Notes: a model not told the origin generated them from the letters alone. A stretch of 27,650 bases of DNA from Rhizobium leguminosarum (GCF_001652265.1 NZ_LWBS01000441.1:1-27650), one strand, 5' to 3'. Shown: positions 1-7,677, numbered from the stretch's first letter. A program made the numbers and translations.

Positions 1-130
1 GGAAGACGCGGGCAGCCTGGCCGCTTGTCCCGGCCTCCAGGCGCGCTTCCTCCAGGGCCTCGGCGATCTCCTTTTCCAGCCGCTTGTTGCGGGCAAGGCC
101 AAAGACATAGTCGACGTTGCTGGTCTCCAT
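1..130 (-). pseudogene. IS1380-family transposase fragment (cut by window edge)
   Basis: The minus-strand frame reads a stretch with VDYVFGLARN followed by KRLEKEIAEAL, which resembles the conserved block of IS1380-family DDE transposases, where a segment of this kind follows the catalytic region. The ATG at 130 lies in mid-domain, and the upstream in-frame codons back to a TAA do not look like the family. The 5' part of the transposase therefore seems to be missing, and the rest runs off the left edge. I infer a partial insertion-sequence copy. Whether a longer intact 3' part exists outside the window cannot be seen. Confidence 0.55.
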
Positions 131-257
131 TCCAACTGCGCGGAGATACAGTCTGTTTGCATCGGGTCTCCGTTACGAATCTGGTAAGCCTTTGTAGCAA
201 AAGCAGTTTCTCAGATTCGCAGCCCCCGATGCACCCCTTACTTTGAGAGATTCGGGT

Positions 258-350
258 TAGGGAGCCCTCGCTATTGAACAGATCCGCGACCGCGAAACCG
301 ATATCACCTGCGGCTCCTGTGACCAACGCAACCTTGCCCTTGAGCCGCAA
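258..350 (-). pseudogene. Truncated short-chain dehydrogenase/reductase, N-terminus only
   Basis: From a possible TTG start at 350 the frame reads RLKGKVALVTGAAGDIGFAV, the glycine-rich TGxxxxIG cofactor-binding loop that opens classical NAD(P)-dependent SDR enzymes. After about 30 codons the similarity stops. The frame stays open but reads into unrelated sequence towards the transposase fragment. No YxxxK catalytic motif is present, so no active enzyme can be made. It lies about 100 bases downstream of the ABM-domain gene on the same strand and was probably once the third gene of that operon. Loss of its 3' end through the neighbouring insertion sequence is the likely cause. Confidence 0.6.
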
Positions 351-452
351 CCCCTCTTGTCTTGATGGTGTTGTGTGCAAAAGCAGCGTCGTCTTCTCCG
401 CCAGATCCGCATTGGCCTTCGTTCGCCGACGTCTCGTTTCGTGGAACGTGTG

Positions 453-881
453 CTAGTCGCCAGACAGCGCCAGGATGTGCATTCGCATCACCTTCACTCC
501 GCCATCGGCGAGTTCGGGCAGCTTGGCAAACCACTCCTTCACATACGGCATGGCGTTATGAGCCTCAAAGTCGGCTTCGTTGGCGAATATCTCGTAGAAG
601 ATGAAGTGTCCGGGGATTTCACGGTTCTCCTGAAGAAAATAGACGAGGTTTGCGGGATCGCTGCGGACAAGGGCAATGAGAGGAAGCGTGACGGCCCGTA
701 GTTCGGCCTCTTTGCCCGGTTTGGCACGGATCTCGGCAACAACCGAATAGGCCCCGCTTGCAATTTTATCATAACCCCTGCCCGGGCCTTCCTGTGCGAG
801 CGCTTCCGATTGGAGAGGGGGGCCCGCGAGCAGGCCCCCGAGCAGAAGAGCCGAAGCCTGCAGCCGAAGCGTTGTGATCAT
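453..881 (-). CDS. Exported antibiotic-biosynthesis-monooxygenase (ABM) domain protein
   Basis: A 142-residue protein. The start at 881 is preferred over the longer frame opening at 929 because AAGGAG lies six bases before it and a signal peptide follows (hydrophobic LLLGGLLAG, then an AQ cleavage-like site near residue 30). The mature part has the ferredoxin-like dimeric alpha-beta barrel features of ABM proteins: VVAEIRAKPGKEAELR near the first strand, FYEIFANEADFEAH, then a segment ending in PYVKEWF. ABM proteins include cofactor-free quinol monooxygenases such as YgiN, but the family is broad and the substrate cannot be read from sequence. An exported form is less common and implies action in the periplasm. 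It sits 90 bases downstream of the VOC gene and is probably co-transcribed with it. Confidence 0.82.
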   Translation of the reverse strand: MITTLRLQASALLLGGLLAGPPLQSEALAQEGPGRGYDKIASGAYSVVAEIRAKPGKEAELRAVTLPLIALVRSDPANLVYFLQENREIPGHFIFYEIFANEADFEAHNAMPYVKEWFAKLPELADGGVKVMRMHILALSGD

Positions 882-971
882 GTCGTTTCTCCTTATCTTG
901 CCAAGCGACGGGACGGTGCCGGTGGCCAAATCCGGGTGCCGGCTTACAAAGTGATGCTATTCTTTTTGCGC

Positions 972-1826
972 TTACTGCGCGCTTGCAAGTTGCAGATGCG
1001 CTGCCAATGCATCGGCAAATCGCTTTTTCACGGGTCCAAGCGCCTTCACGAACTCTAGTTGCTCCCCCTCCGGCCCCTTGCAATAGATCAGTTCCCAGCC
1101 GTCCGAGGGCACAACGGTCACCTTATTAGTGTTAGCGCTCAGAGGGGCCTCCCTTCGTTCGTCTTCAGTCGAAACTTGTATGATACGATTTGCCCGCACC
1201 TGCGTCATGCCGCGCTGCGCTGACTCCGCCTCAAGATCGGCGATGAACTGGTTGAAGTCGACATCATCCCGGACATAGAAGCAGATATGCATCATGCGCG
1301 GAAAAGCCGGGCTCATGTGCTCTACCGGTTCCGCGAAAGCCTTGGGACCACCCATCGGTTGGTCGGCATCGCGATATTGCAGGAGTTCGATCACGACGTT
1401 GTCGAACTGGATGAATCGCACATCGAGCCGTTGAGCGCCGCCCCTCAGATCGGGCACGCCGATCGTCCGCGGATTGACGCCGAGCTGATTGGCCAGGATT
1501 TCCTGGTCGGCGAGCAGTGTGTTCTGCACGGCGTCGCCTTGAAAGTCTCCATGGCGAAAGACTTCGGTCCCACCGAGTACGGCCGTGTAGAACTCGAACG
1601 CGCGTTCCATGTTCTGCACGGTCAAACCGAAATGCTGCACACCCTGGAGCCGGGCACCGAGCGAATTTGAATCGCGGATTGCGACGGGCGTTTCTTGCGC
1701 GAACGCAGTTGCGTTGACCGAGAGAGCGCCGGTAATTCCACCGATCGCAACTCCTCCGGCGGCGCGAAGAATGGCGCGGCGCTTCGGGTCGTCGGGTTGG
1801 GTATCTGGCCTTTGCTCGCGAGACAT
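972..1826 (-). CDS. VOC-superfamily (glyoxalase/dioxygenase-like) protein with Tat-type signal
   Basis: A 284-residue protein with AGGAGG seven bases before the ATG. The N-terminus has a twin-arginine pair at residues 16-17 followed by a glycine/alanine-rich hydrophobic stretch to about residue 43, as in Tat substrates. Two VOC modules follow. Residues His65, Glu147, His180 and Glu258 sit at the positions expected for the paired metal ligands of a VOC active site, so it is probably a metalloenzyme folded before export. VOC members include glyoxalases, ring-cleaving dioxygenases and resistance proteins; the substrate is unknown. It is the first gene of a small minus-strand operon with the ABM gene and the SDR remnant. 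An inverted repeat lies about 90 bases upstream of its start. Confidence 0.85.
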   Translation of the reverse strand: MSREQRPDTQPDDPKRRAILRAAGGVAIGGITGALSVNATAFAQETPVAIRDSNSLGARLQGVQHFGLTVQNMERAFEFYTAVLGGTEVFRHGDFQGDAVQNTLLADQEILANQLGVNPRTIGVPDLRGGAQRLDVRFIQFDNVVIELLQYRDADQPMGGPKAFAEPVEHMSPAFPRMMHICFYVRDDVDFNQFIADLEAESAQRGMTQVRANRIIQVSTEDERREAPLSANTNKVTVVPSDGWELIYCKGPEGEQLEFVKALGPVKKRFADALAAHLQLASAQ

Positions 1827-1912
1827 CGATGCCTCCTGTTGTTCGCGGGGTAACTGTCCGAATACTAGCGCTACAGCACTTGGGAAGGGAGTTAAGATCG
1901 GTGAAATCTGGT

Positions 1913-1929
1913 GAATCGAGCAACGATTC
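1913..1929. promoter_or_regulatory. Inverted repeat, candidate operator between divergent genes
   Basis: GAATCG and CGATTC form a perfect six-base inverted repeat around a five-base spacer. One more wobble pair and one more Watson-Crick pair extend it outward. It lies in the 177-base gap between the minus-strand VOC gene and the plus-strand MFS remnant, where an operator for a dimeric regulator would be expected. Repeats of this size also arise by chance, and no local regulator of LysR or TetR type is visible. Confidence 0.3.
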
Positions 1930-2003
1930 GCTCAGACGATGCCAACAACACGGTGTCTTGCTACAAGTAGACTGCGGCCCCACCGGCGCCATCAAGGATT
2001 CAC

Positions 2004-2353
2004 ATGGAAATGGACACGACGGCGGGGCCGACCAGACGGATTGCGATCGTTTTGGGGTCCGGCGCGGGCATGTATCTTAGCATCGGGATCGTGCTGATAT
2101 ATGGCTTCAGCGTTTTCATTATACCAATGACCGCGGTACCGGCTGGGATCGGACCGTGGTGGCGGCGGTCGTCGCACCGATAGCCGTCGTAAACAGTCTT
2201 ATGTCGCCGATAGCGGGGGCGTTGACGGATCGGCTCGGTCCGCGCCGGGTGCTTGCCCTATCATCCATATCGATGGCGTTCGGCCTAACCGGGGTTGGAA
2301 TTGCGTCGCAGAATTCGCCAACCTACTCGTGTTTCTTCCGCGCGGTGGCGTAG
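2004..2353 (+). pseudogene. Frameshifted and truncated MFS transporter remnant
   Basis: The first frame starts at the ATG at 2004 and gives a hydrophobic first membrane segment (IVLGSGAGMYLSIGIVLIYG) before stopping at 2181-2183. From about 2140 the next frame continues the same protein: GWDRTVVAAVV, a second membrane segment, then DRLGPRRVL, which matches the MFS loop-2/3 signature GxLaDrxGrrxxl. This frame stops at 2353, so only about two to three of the usual twelve membrane segments remain. The gene carries at least one frameshift and has lost its 3' end. It is divergent from the VOC/ABM operon and may once have exported a related compound. The remaining bases to 2413 show no feature. Confidence 0.7.
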
Positions 2354-2413
2354 AATGAGCGATCAGGCCGCCCACGTTAAAAGCGTTTCAGTCGCTGCGC
2401 GCGTGGAACGTAA

Positions 2414-2938
2414 CTAGGCCTCCGTCGCTGTCCATATCGTGTCATTCAGGAAGGCTTTACTGACATCGATCGCGCTGAGCGTGATCGCCGGGCCGACATA
2501 GCCGTCCCCGCCATAGAAGGCGAAATGCAGTCCCCAATAGGCAGAGCCGTACAAGAGGAACGCAACGGCAATTCCCACCGGGATATGGCGGACTTTAGCC
2601 TTGAACTTCGGCAGGAATTGCGTGGACCGGCTCTGATCCGCCCCTACAGCGAGCAGCACAGCCATGATTAATCCGTGGCCGACGAGGTCGACCCGTCCGA
2701 AGGGCCAGACGGCGGCTGTGAATATGACCAGCAAAGCGAACGCCGATAGCCGGCGGATCAGCGGTGTCCAGACCAGCCCCAAACCCAGGGTGAATTCTGT
2801 GACTCCGGCCATCGGAATGAACACGTCACGCGGCAAGCCGAAGGTCAGGAACGGCTTTTCTACGACCAGCGGATAAAACCTGCTTGGATAGGCGAACTTC
2901 TCGAGGGTCGACCACATCAATGCGATCGCCGGCCCCAA
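2414..2938 (-). CDS. DoxX-like membrane protein, C-terminal half of a gene split by a frameshift
   Basis: This frame encodes about 170 residues with four likely membrane segments (around PMAGVTEFTLGLGLVW, AFALLVIFTAAVW, GLIMAVLLAVGA and VGIAVAFLLYGSAYW). The opening residues GPAIALMWSTLEKF look like the middle of a DoxX-like membrane domain, not a protein start, and the only start at the junction is a TTG without a convincing ribosome binding site. The preceding frame overlaps it by 22 bases and ends with a short non-conserved tail. A single extra base near 2930 would fuse both frames through LRWGPAIAL. I therefore read this as the 3' half of one gene. A real overlapping pair is less likely. 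Confidence 0.6.
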   Translation of the reverse strand: MGPAIALMWSTLEKFAYPSRFYPLVVEKPFLTFGLPRDVFIPMAGVTEFTLGLGLVWTPLIRRLSAFALLVIFTAAVWPFGRVDLVGHGLIMAVLLAVGADQSRSTQFLPKFKAKVRHIPVGIAVAFLLYGSAYWGLHFAFYGGDGYVGPAITLSAIDVSKAFLNDTIWTATEA

Positions 2939-3552
2939 CGAAGTGCTTCCAAACGATGGACACTCCAGTTCTGGTGCTTCGATGGTTCGAGGACCAGATA
3001 TGCGGCGACCCCTAAGCCGAGCGTAAGATAGTCAAACAGATGAAAGAGGTCATAATCGCGAAGCGCCAGTATCCAAAGTGCAACAATGCCCAGTCCGGCG
3101 ACAGGCATCGTCATGCGTGAAAATATCAATCCTGCGATAACAAGCTCCAGCCATGAGACCCACTCGGCGGGCGTCTTGAGATCCGGCGTGAGGTAGACCC
3201 CGCCCACCGCGAATATCGCGACGAAGAAGGCAGCAATGATCGCCCTCAGGTAATCATCCAGCCGGTTCCAAAGCGGAGCTGTCATCTTGTCCATGAGGTC
3301 CAGTGTCGGATCTCCGAACCTGCTGCGCTCGAACACGCGCGCCACGGCAAAGAACACGACGACGAGCCCAATTCCGAGCCAGAACCATTCGTTGGACAAT
3401 GTAAGCCTGACGGGTGCCGGTGGTGCGCCTATGATGTATGATGCGAACCACTTGACGTGAGCCTGCGCAGATGTGGCCTGGATTGTCAGCCAGGCGGCAA
3501 GACCTATGACAAGCGAATAGCGGCTTTGAAATTTATGCCGTAAGGCAAACAT
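2917..3552 (-). CDS. Membrane protein with signal peptide, N-terminal half of a split gene
   Basis: The start at 3552 is chosen because AAGGACAGG lies just upstream and a signal-peptide-like segment follows directly (LVIGLAAWLTIQATSAQA, then AHVKWF). The upstream frame to 3633 would add 27 unlikely residues. About five membrane segments follow, including WFWLGIGLVVVFFAVARVF, IIAAFFVAIFAVGGVYL and LVIAGLIF. The last codons after EALRWG are out of frame with the conserved continuation seen in the overlapping ORF that begins at 2938. It is the last unit of the minus-strand operon, 77 bases after the aldo/keto reductase gene. The function is unknown; a role in a respiratory or redox membrane complex is only a guess from the DoxX-like tail. 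Confidence 0.65.
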   Translation of the reverse strand: MFALRHKFQSRYSLVIGLAAWLTIQATSAQAHVKWFASYIIGAPPAPVRLTLSNEWFWLGIGLVVVFFAVARVFERSRFGDPTLDLMDKMTAPLWNRLDDYLRAIIAAFFVAIFAVGGVYLTPDLKTPAEWVSWLELVIAGLIFSRMTMPVAGLGIVALWILALRDYDLFHLFDYLTLGLGVAAYLVLEPSKHQNWSVHRLEALRWGRRSH

Positions 3553-3629
3553 ATCCTGTCCTTCGCTCGTAGGTCCCGTGACGACGGGGGCGAAATAATG
3601 CGGCTTTCCACCCAGCAGGCGAGAGTGAT

Positions 3630-4640
3630 TCAATCCGTTTGAGGAACGGGAGCAGCGGGGTTAACGAGACCGGCCTGGCGCAGGTCGCGCCAGAAGGCGC
3701 CCGGCACCATTTCAGCGTAGGCAGCGCTGTCCTCCGCGATCCGCTCGGGTCGGCTGGCACCTGGAATGACAGCCGCAACGGCCGGGTTCGCCAGCGCGAA
3801 ATGCAGGCCGGCGGCTTTCATGCTGACGCAGTGGCGGTCTGCGATTGCCTTGATTTTTGCGAGCTTGTCCAGGATCTGCGGGGTGGCCGGCGAATATTCG
3901 AAATTCGGGCCGCCGACCAGCGCGCCAGAACTGTAAGGACCGCCGACGATGATCCCGAGGCCCCGCTCCGCTACCGTGGGCATAACGCGCTGCAACGCGC
4001 GATCGTGGTCCAGCAGGGAGTAACGACCGGCGAGAAGAAAACCATCCGGACGCGGTTCTTTCAGGCCGAGCAGCAGTTCGATCGGCTCGACACGATTGAC
4101 GCCCAGACCCCAGGCCTTGATGACCCCCTCGTCGCGTAGCCGGTCCAGCACCCGAAAGGCGCCAATGCGCGCGCTTTCAAAGACGCCCAGCCATTCGTCA
4201 CCGTAGAAATCCTGCGCAACGTCGTGCACCCAGACGATCTCAATGTGGTCGGTTTTCAACCGTTCGAGACTACCCTCGATGGAGCGCATGGTTGCTTCCG
4301 CCGAATAGTCGTTCACGACCTTGTTGCGACGGCCATATTTGAAGACCCCGTTCTCCCCAAAGCCGCTTTCACTGACGTCCTCGATCTCGTCGAGAACCAG
4401 CCGGCCCACCTTGGTGCTGATCACGTATCCGTCACGCGGCTTGTTCGCGAGCGCCTCGCCCATGCGGATTTCGGCCAGACCCGCGCCGTAGAATGGTGCG
4501 TTGTCGAAATAGCGGATCCCGTCGCTCCACGCCGCTTCCACAGTCTCGAATGCCTCTTCCTCCGGGATCGCCCGAAACATGTTGCCCAGCGGCGCCGTGC
4601 CGAACCCCAGCCGGCCGGGGAGAATGTCCTTGAGTGTCAT
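3630..4640 (-). CDS. Aldo/keto reductase (pyridoxal/D-threo-aldose dehydrogenase-like)
   Basis: A 336-residue TIM-barrel oxidoreductase using NAD(P)(H). The classical catalytic tetrad is visible: Asp46 and Tyr51 in FDNAPFYG, Lys77 in STKVGR and His139 in VWVHD. The C-terminal part has the cofactor-binding helix pattern with VIPGASRPERI. Length and the AKR-opening LGFGTAPLGN suit the branch of D-threo-aldose 1-dehydrogenase, L-fucose dehydrogenase and pyridoxal 4-dehydrogenase. The exact substrate is not determined. The start at 4640 is favoured because AAAGGA lies nine bases before it and the family begins here; the frame is open to 4718 without conservation. It lies 43 bases after the RibD/DHFR-like gene and is probably in the same transcript. 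Confidence 0.88.
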   Translation of the reverse strand: MTLKDILPGRLGFGTAPLGNMFRAIPEEEAFETVEAAWSDGIRYFDNAPFYGAGLAEIRMGEALANKPRDGYVISTKVGRLVLDEIEDVSESGFGENGVFKYGRRNKVVNDYSAEATMRSIEGSLERLKTDHIEIVWVHDVAQDFYGDEWLGVFESARIGAFRVLDRLRDEGVIKAWGLGVNRVEPIELLLGLKEPRPDGFLLAGRYSLLDHDRALQRVMPTVAERGLGIIVGGPYSSGALVGGPNFEYSPATPQILDKLAKIKAIADRHCVSMKAAGLHFALANPAVAAVIPGASRPERIAEDSAAYAEMVPGAFWRDLRQAGLVNPAAPVPQTD

Positions 4641-4683
4641 CTGTCTTGATCCTTTCGATCTGGAGAGGCGCGAGGCGCCATGG

Positions 4684-5403
4684 CTACGAGGCGGTTGCGA
4701 CGACCGCACCCCCGTCAAGGTTCTGGTTCGTAGGCAGGACCTGATAGCGGAGATGCAACAGCCCGCCTTCGAGGGTCGTCACCGAAATCAGGTCGAGGGG
4801 GCGCGCGCCAACGACATTATGGTCGAAGGTGGTCGGCATGCCCGGCTTGCCATCGGCGATTGGCAGGATCAGAAGACTGACCTCATCGATCAGATCTCGC
4901 TCGAGAAAGGCGCCATTGATCACTCCCCCACCTTCAAGCAGGATCGTCTCGACGCCGAATTCCGTGCGCAGGATGTGGAGAGCACGATCAAGGTCGATCT
5001 CCGCGTCGCCCGCGAAAATATAGGAGATGCCATCCCTGCGCAGTTCCGCGATATAGTCGTCCGATACGTAGGTCGTCAGAACCGCGATCAAGGCGTCGCC
5101 GTTTACTCGCTCGCGGTTGAGATGCAGGCACCCCGATCTGTCGAGATAGACCGCATAGGGAGCCATCCCTGCCGCGGCTGCCTTCCAGGTCTGGCGGGGA
5201 TAGGTCCTGTCGGCAGGCATCCGACGCACTTCGCCGAGTGCGAATTCCGCCATGGTGACGCGACCGACGAGCCACGCATCGCTGCGCAAGTCGCGGTGCA
5301 GCGCCTCATGGGCACCTTCACAGTCCGCCGACAACGGCCAGCCGACCTTGTTGATCCGGCCATCGATGCTGGACATCATATGCAATGTAACCTTGGGTCT
5401 CAT
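4684..5403 (-). CDS. RibD C-terminal/dihydrofolate-reductase-like protein
   Basis: A 239-residue protein of the RibD_C/DHFR fold. It opens with PKVTLHMMSSIDGRI, the typical first strand and SxDG motif of the family, followed by DAWLVGRVTMAEF and, near the C-terminus, ETILLEGGGVINGAFLERDLIDEVSL, which matches the family's GGG(x)lng...lvDEl block. Riboflavin-pathway RibD carries a deaminase domain, absent here, and folate-pathway DHFR is usually shorter, so this is one of the stand-alone NADPH-dependent reductases with unknown substrate. The start at 5403 has GGGAG six bases upstream; an ATG at 5415 lies in the same frame. It follows the MFS gene in the operon after a 64-base gap that holds a strong hairpin. 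Confidence 0.85.
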   Translation of the reverse strand: MRPKVTLHMMSSIDGRINKVGWPLSADCEGAHEALHRDLRSDAWLVGRVTMAEFALGEVRRMPADRTYPRQTWKAAAAGMAPYAVYLDRSGCLHLNRERVNGDALIAVLTTYVSDDYIAELRRDGISYIFAGDAEIDLDRALHILRTEFGVETILLEGGGVINGAFLERDLIDEVSLLILPIADGKPGMPTTFDHNVVGARPLDLISVTTLEGGLLHLRYQVLPTNQNLDGGAVVATAS

Positions 5404-5428
5404 GGTCACTCCCATGCTCAATACTCTT

Positions 5429-5456
5429 TGGCTGCAGGCGCGCGCGCTTGCAGCCA
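5429..5456. other. Strong intercistronic hairpin
   Basis: TGGCTGCA and TGCAGCCA are perfect arms; inside them a G-T wobble and three more GC pairs close on a CGCG tetraloop, giving about 12 paired positions. It lies between the MFS gene and the RibD/DHFR-like gene. No run of T follows on either strand, so it is not a standard intrinsic terminator. It may partly uncouple expression of the exporter from the downstream reductases or protect an mRNA end. Confidence 0.5.
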
Positions 5457-5467
5457 GCGATCACCGG

Positions 5468-6718
5468 TCATCGTCCTGCGAACAGGCTGCGACCTGCTGA
5501 TATCGCAAGGATGAACAGGATCAGCCCCGCCAAGGTCATGACGAAGCCAGCCCAGACGGTCGATAGAAGGCCAAGGCCTGCTCCGATCGTGATGCCGCCG
5601 GCCCATGCGCCCAGCGCATTGGCAACGTTCAGAGAAGCGAGGTTCATAGCGCCCATCAGCGTTGCGGACTCAGGCGCCAGAGCTGTCAGTCTCACCTGTA
5701 TGGTGGGGATGGCCACCATCATCGCCGCCCCGACCCCGAACGTTGCCGGAAAAAACACCCAGGGATTAGCACCCCAAAGGGCCAGGAGAATAAGTACCGA
5801 GAGAGTGCAGCCGTAGCCGGCGGTGATACCGAGGGTAGGATGCCTGTCGGCAAGCCGGCCGCCGTAGAGATTGCCAACCGTCATTCCGGCGCCGAAGACA
5901 GCCAAAGCCGGCGGAATCATCTCCGGCCGAAGCAGAACGAGATCGGTCACGAACGGCGCGATGAAGGTATAGACGGCGAAGATGCTGGAGATTCCCAGCG
6001 CGGCGACCGCCATCATAAACCAGACACGCCCCTTGGATAAACCGTTCAACTCATGGGCGATCGAGGCGCCATCGAGCGCGGATGTCCGGGGAACGAAAAG
6101 CCAAAGCGAGATCAATGACACCAGGCCGAGGGCGGCGATGCACAGATAGGTCTGCCGCCAGCCGACGTTCTGGCCCAGGAACGTGGCGAGCGGTGACCCG
6201 ATGATGGTTGCAATGGTCAGCCCGGTCATGACAGTCGCAAACGCCTGGCCGGAGCGGCGCGGGCCTACGACATAGGACGCAACCACGGCGCCGGCACCGA
6301 AATAGGCGCCTTGCGGCAATCCGCTGATAAACCGTGCCGCGATGAAAAACGTCAGGCTGTCGGCAAGCGCGGATAAGACATTACCAGCAACGAACACGCC
6401 GATGAGCAGAAGAAGAAGCGTGCGCCGGTTCAGCCTTGCCGCGGCTATCGTCAGGATCGGGGCGCCGGTCACCACACCGATCGCATAGGCTGTTATCGCA
6501 TGCGTCGCCGTCGAAAGATCGACACCAAGGCTCCCCGCAAAAAGCTGGATAATGCCCATGCTGGCAAATTCGGTGGTGCCGATGCAGAATGTACCCAAAG
6601 CCAGCGTGAGCAGGGTCAACCGTCCCGATCCTGACCGAGGCACGGAATCAATGTCGGAATAGAGCTTGTTCGTCTTGGCGGCGGCTTTGACGACTGTGGC
6701 TTCGTTTGAAACGGTCAT
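5468..6718 (-). CDS. MFS transporter, DHA1 drug/arabinose-efflux type
   Basis: A 416-residue inner-membrane protein with twelve predicted membrane segments after a roughly 30-residue cytoplasmic N-terminus. Signatures of the DHA1 branch (AraJ/NepI/SotB-like exporters) are visible: LGTFCIGTTEFASMGI in segment 1, RLNRRTLLLLLI after segment 2, RFISGLPQGAYFGAGA in segment 4, and a second-half loop with NLYGGRLADR. It most likely exports small molecules by proton antiport; the substrate is unknown. Of two adjacent ATGs, the one at 6718 is preferred because AGGAG is six bases upstream, while for the ATG at 6724 it touches the start. It is the first gene of the minus-strand operon that continues to about 2414. 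Confidence 0.87.
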   Translation of the reverse strand: MTVSNEATVVKAAAKTNKLYSDIDSVPRSGSGRLTLLTLALGTFCIGTTEFASMGIIQLFAGSLGVDLSTATHAITAYAIGVVTGAPILTIAAARLNRRTLLLLLIGVFVAGNVLSALADSLTFFIAARFISGLPQGAYFGAGAVVASYVVGPRRSGQAFATVMTGLTIATIIGSPLATFLGQNVGWRQTYLCIAALGLVSLISLWLFVPRTSALDGASIAHELNGLSKGRVWFMMAVAALGISSIFAVYTFIAPFVTDLVLLRPEMIPPALAVFGAGMTVGNLYGGRLADRHPTLGITAGYGCTLSVLILLALWGANPWVFFPATFGVGAAMMVAIPTIQVRLTALAPESATLMGAMNLASLNVANALGAWAGGITIGAGLGLLSTVWAGFVMTLAGLILFILAISAGRSLFAGR

Positions 6719-6872
6719 GTTCATCTCCTGTGTCTTGGAAACTGGGTCATGGGCCTAGATCGACACGGCATGTTTTCGCCAGCGGCTGGAGGCCGGAGCA
6801 GGTCAGGGAATTTCGCGCCTGCCCGCCTTCTCAGGGCGGACAGACAGCCAGTGACCGAGGCGCCCCAGTGCC

Positions 6873-7012
6873 TCAGCCCAGCAACACCCAGAGGACCCAA
6901 TTGGGCGCCCCCGTAAAGAGGTTCACGACGTTAAGCACAATGATGCCGGGAACGAAGACGATCGCATGGATGCGAGCCCAAGCTGTTTTTCGGCCTGACT
7001 GGCGTTTTTCAT
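6873..7012 (-). pseudogene. Decayed 2TM-domain small membrane protein gene
   Basis: An ATG at 7012 with GGAG upstream opens a short protein (MKNASQAEK). Adding one A in the A5 run near 6993 would lead into RIHAIVFVPGIIVLNVVNLF and then NWVLWVLLG, the two membrane helices and aromatic turn of the 2TM domain family. That frame then ends with TGA where the family usually has LLGWG, and out-of-frame codons further down (GHWLS) resemble the lost family end, reaching about 6800. I read this as a small gene with at least two lesions. A sequencing error could explain the first. The bases 6719-6872 otherwise show nothing. Confidence 0.5.
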
Positions 7013-7040
7013 GATGTTCTCCACGTCACATCGGCACGGA

Positions 7041-7469
7041 TCAGACCATGCAGGCCGTGCCGATCCGCACCAGCGCGGGATCGTTAAAGCCTCCCGCGTA
7101 GGCAAGTTGAGTTGCGGCGGGGTCTATCCCGTCTGCCACCGCGCTGTCTTCCAAGAGCTTTGCGGGTAGGAAAATCAAGAGGCAATCGACCGATCCGTCG
7201 AGTTCGAGCAAGGTCTCGTGGCTGACTGGGACCAGCCAACTTGTCCCCGCGCGCGCCATGCCTTCCTGCGCGTGACCATCGCCGGTGGGTCGCACCCTCG
7301 CATGGCCCAACAGGATGTAGACAAGCTCCGTACAATTCCGCCCGACGCAATTCTGCCTTCCAGGCCCAATATTATGCCGTTGTTCGACACGCAGCGCGTT
7401 CCACTCGGCAACATCACCGACCAGGGTGTTGGATTGATATTTTTGGTCACCGTGGGTCAGCAGGGACAT
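7041..7469 (-). pseudogene. AraC-type regulator N-terminal domain without its HTH
   Basis: A 142-residue frame starting at 7469 with GGGAG nine bases upstream. It resembles the cupin-like sensor half of AraC/XylS regulators: a strand-rich core with ELVYILLGHARV, SWLVPVSHETLLEL and CLLIFLP, then GGFNDPALVRIG, which in full-length proteins precedes the linker to the two helix-turn-helix motifs. The frame ends a few codons later and no HTH coding is seen on this strand before the decayed 2TM gene. It should not bind DNA, so it is probably a remnant. A stand-alone cupin is possible but less likely. Confidence 0.6.
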
Positions 7470-7677
7470 TCGTCCATTCTCCCGCTTGCATTTCTGATAT
7501 GCTCAGCAAGCCGTGTCAGTGCCGCTCTGGCGAGTTAATTTCGGTTAAATGACGTCAACGCGGCTGGACACCAGCGCGCACCGATGTTTCAGGATGCGCG
7601 AGCGCTTTTCCCGTGTTGGATGGCCCGCCAGTTCGCGTCGGGGGCGGCAACGTTTGGACGGATGATGGGGGCATTTG

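Noticed and set aside
1264..1995. Minus-strand open frame of 243 codons over the VOC gene
   Set aside because: It is a frame-shifted shadow of the VOC gene with arginine-rich composition and no recognisable domain.
5429..5456. Classical intrinsic terminator
   Set aside because: The stem is strong, but neither strand has the T run that should follow it.
4579..5514. Long plus-strand open frame of 311 codons
   Set aside because: It lies antisense to the RibD/DHFR-like gene and its neighbours, which have clear motifs and ribosome binding sites. The frame is open because of GC-rich codon use on the other strand.
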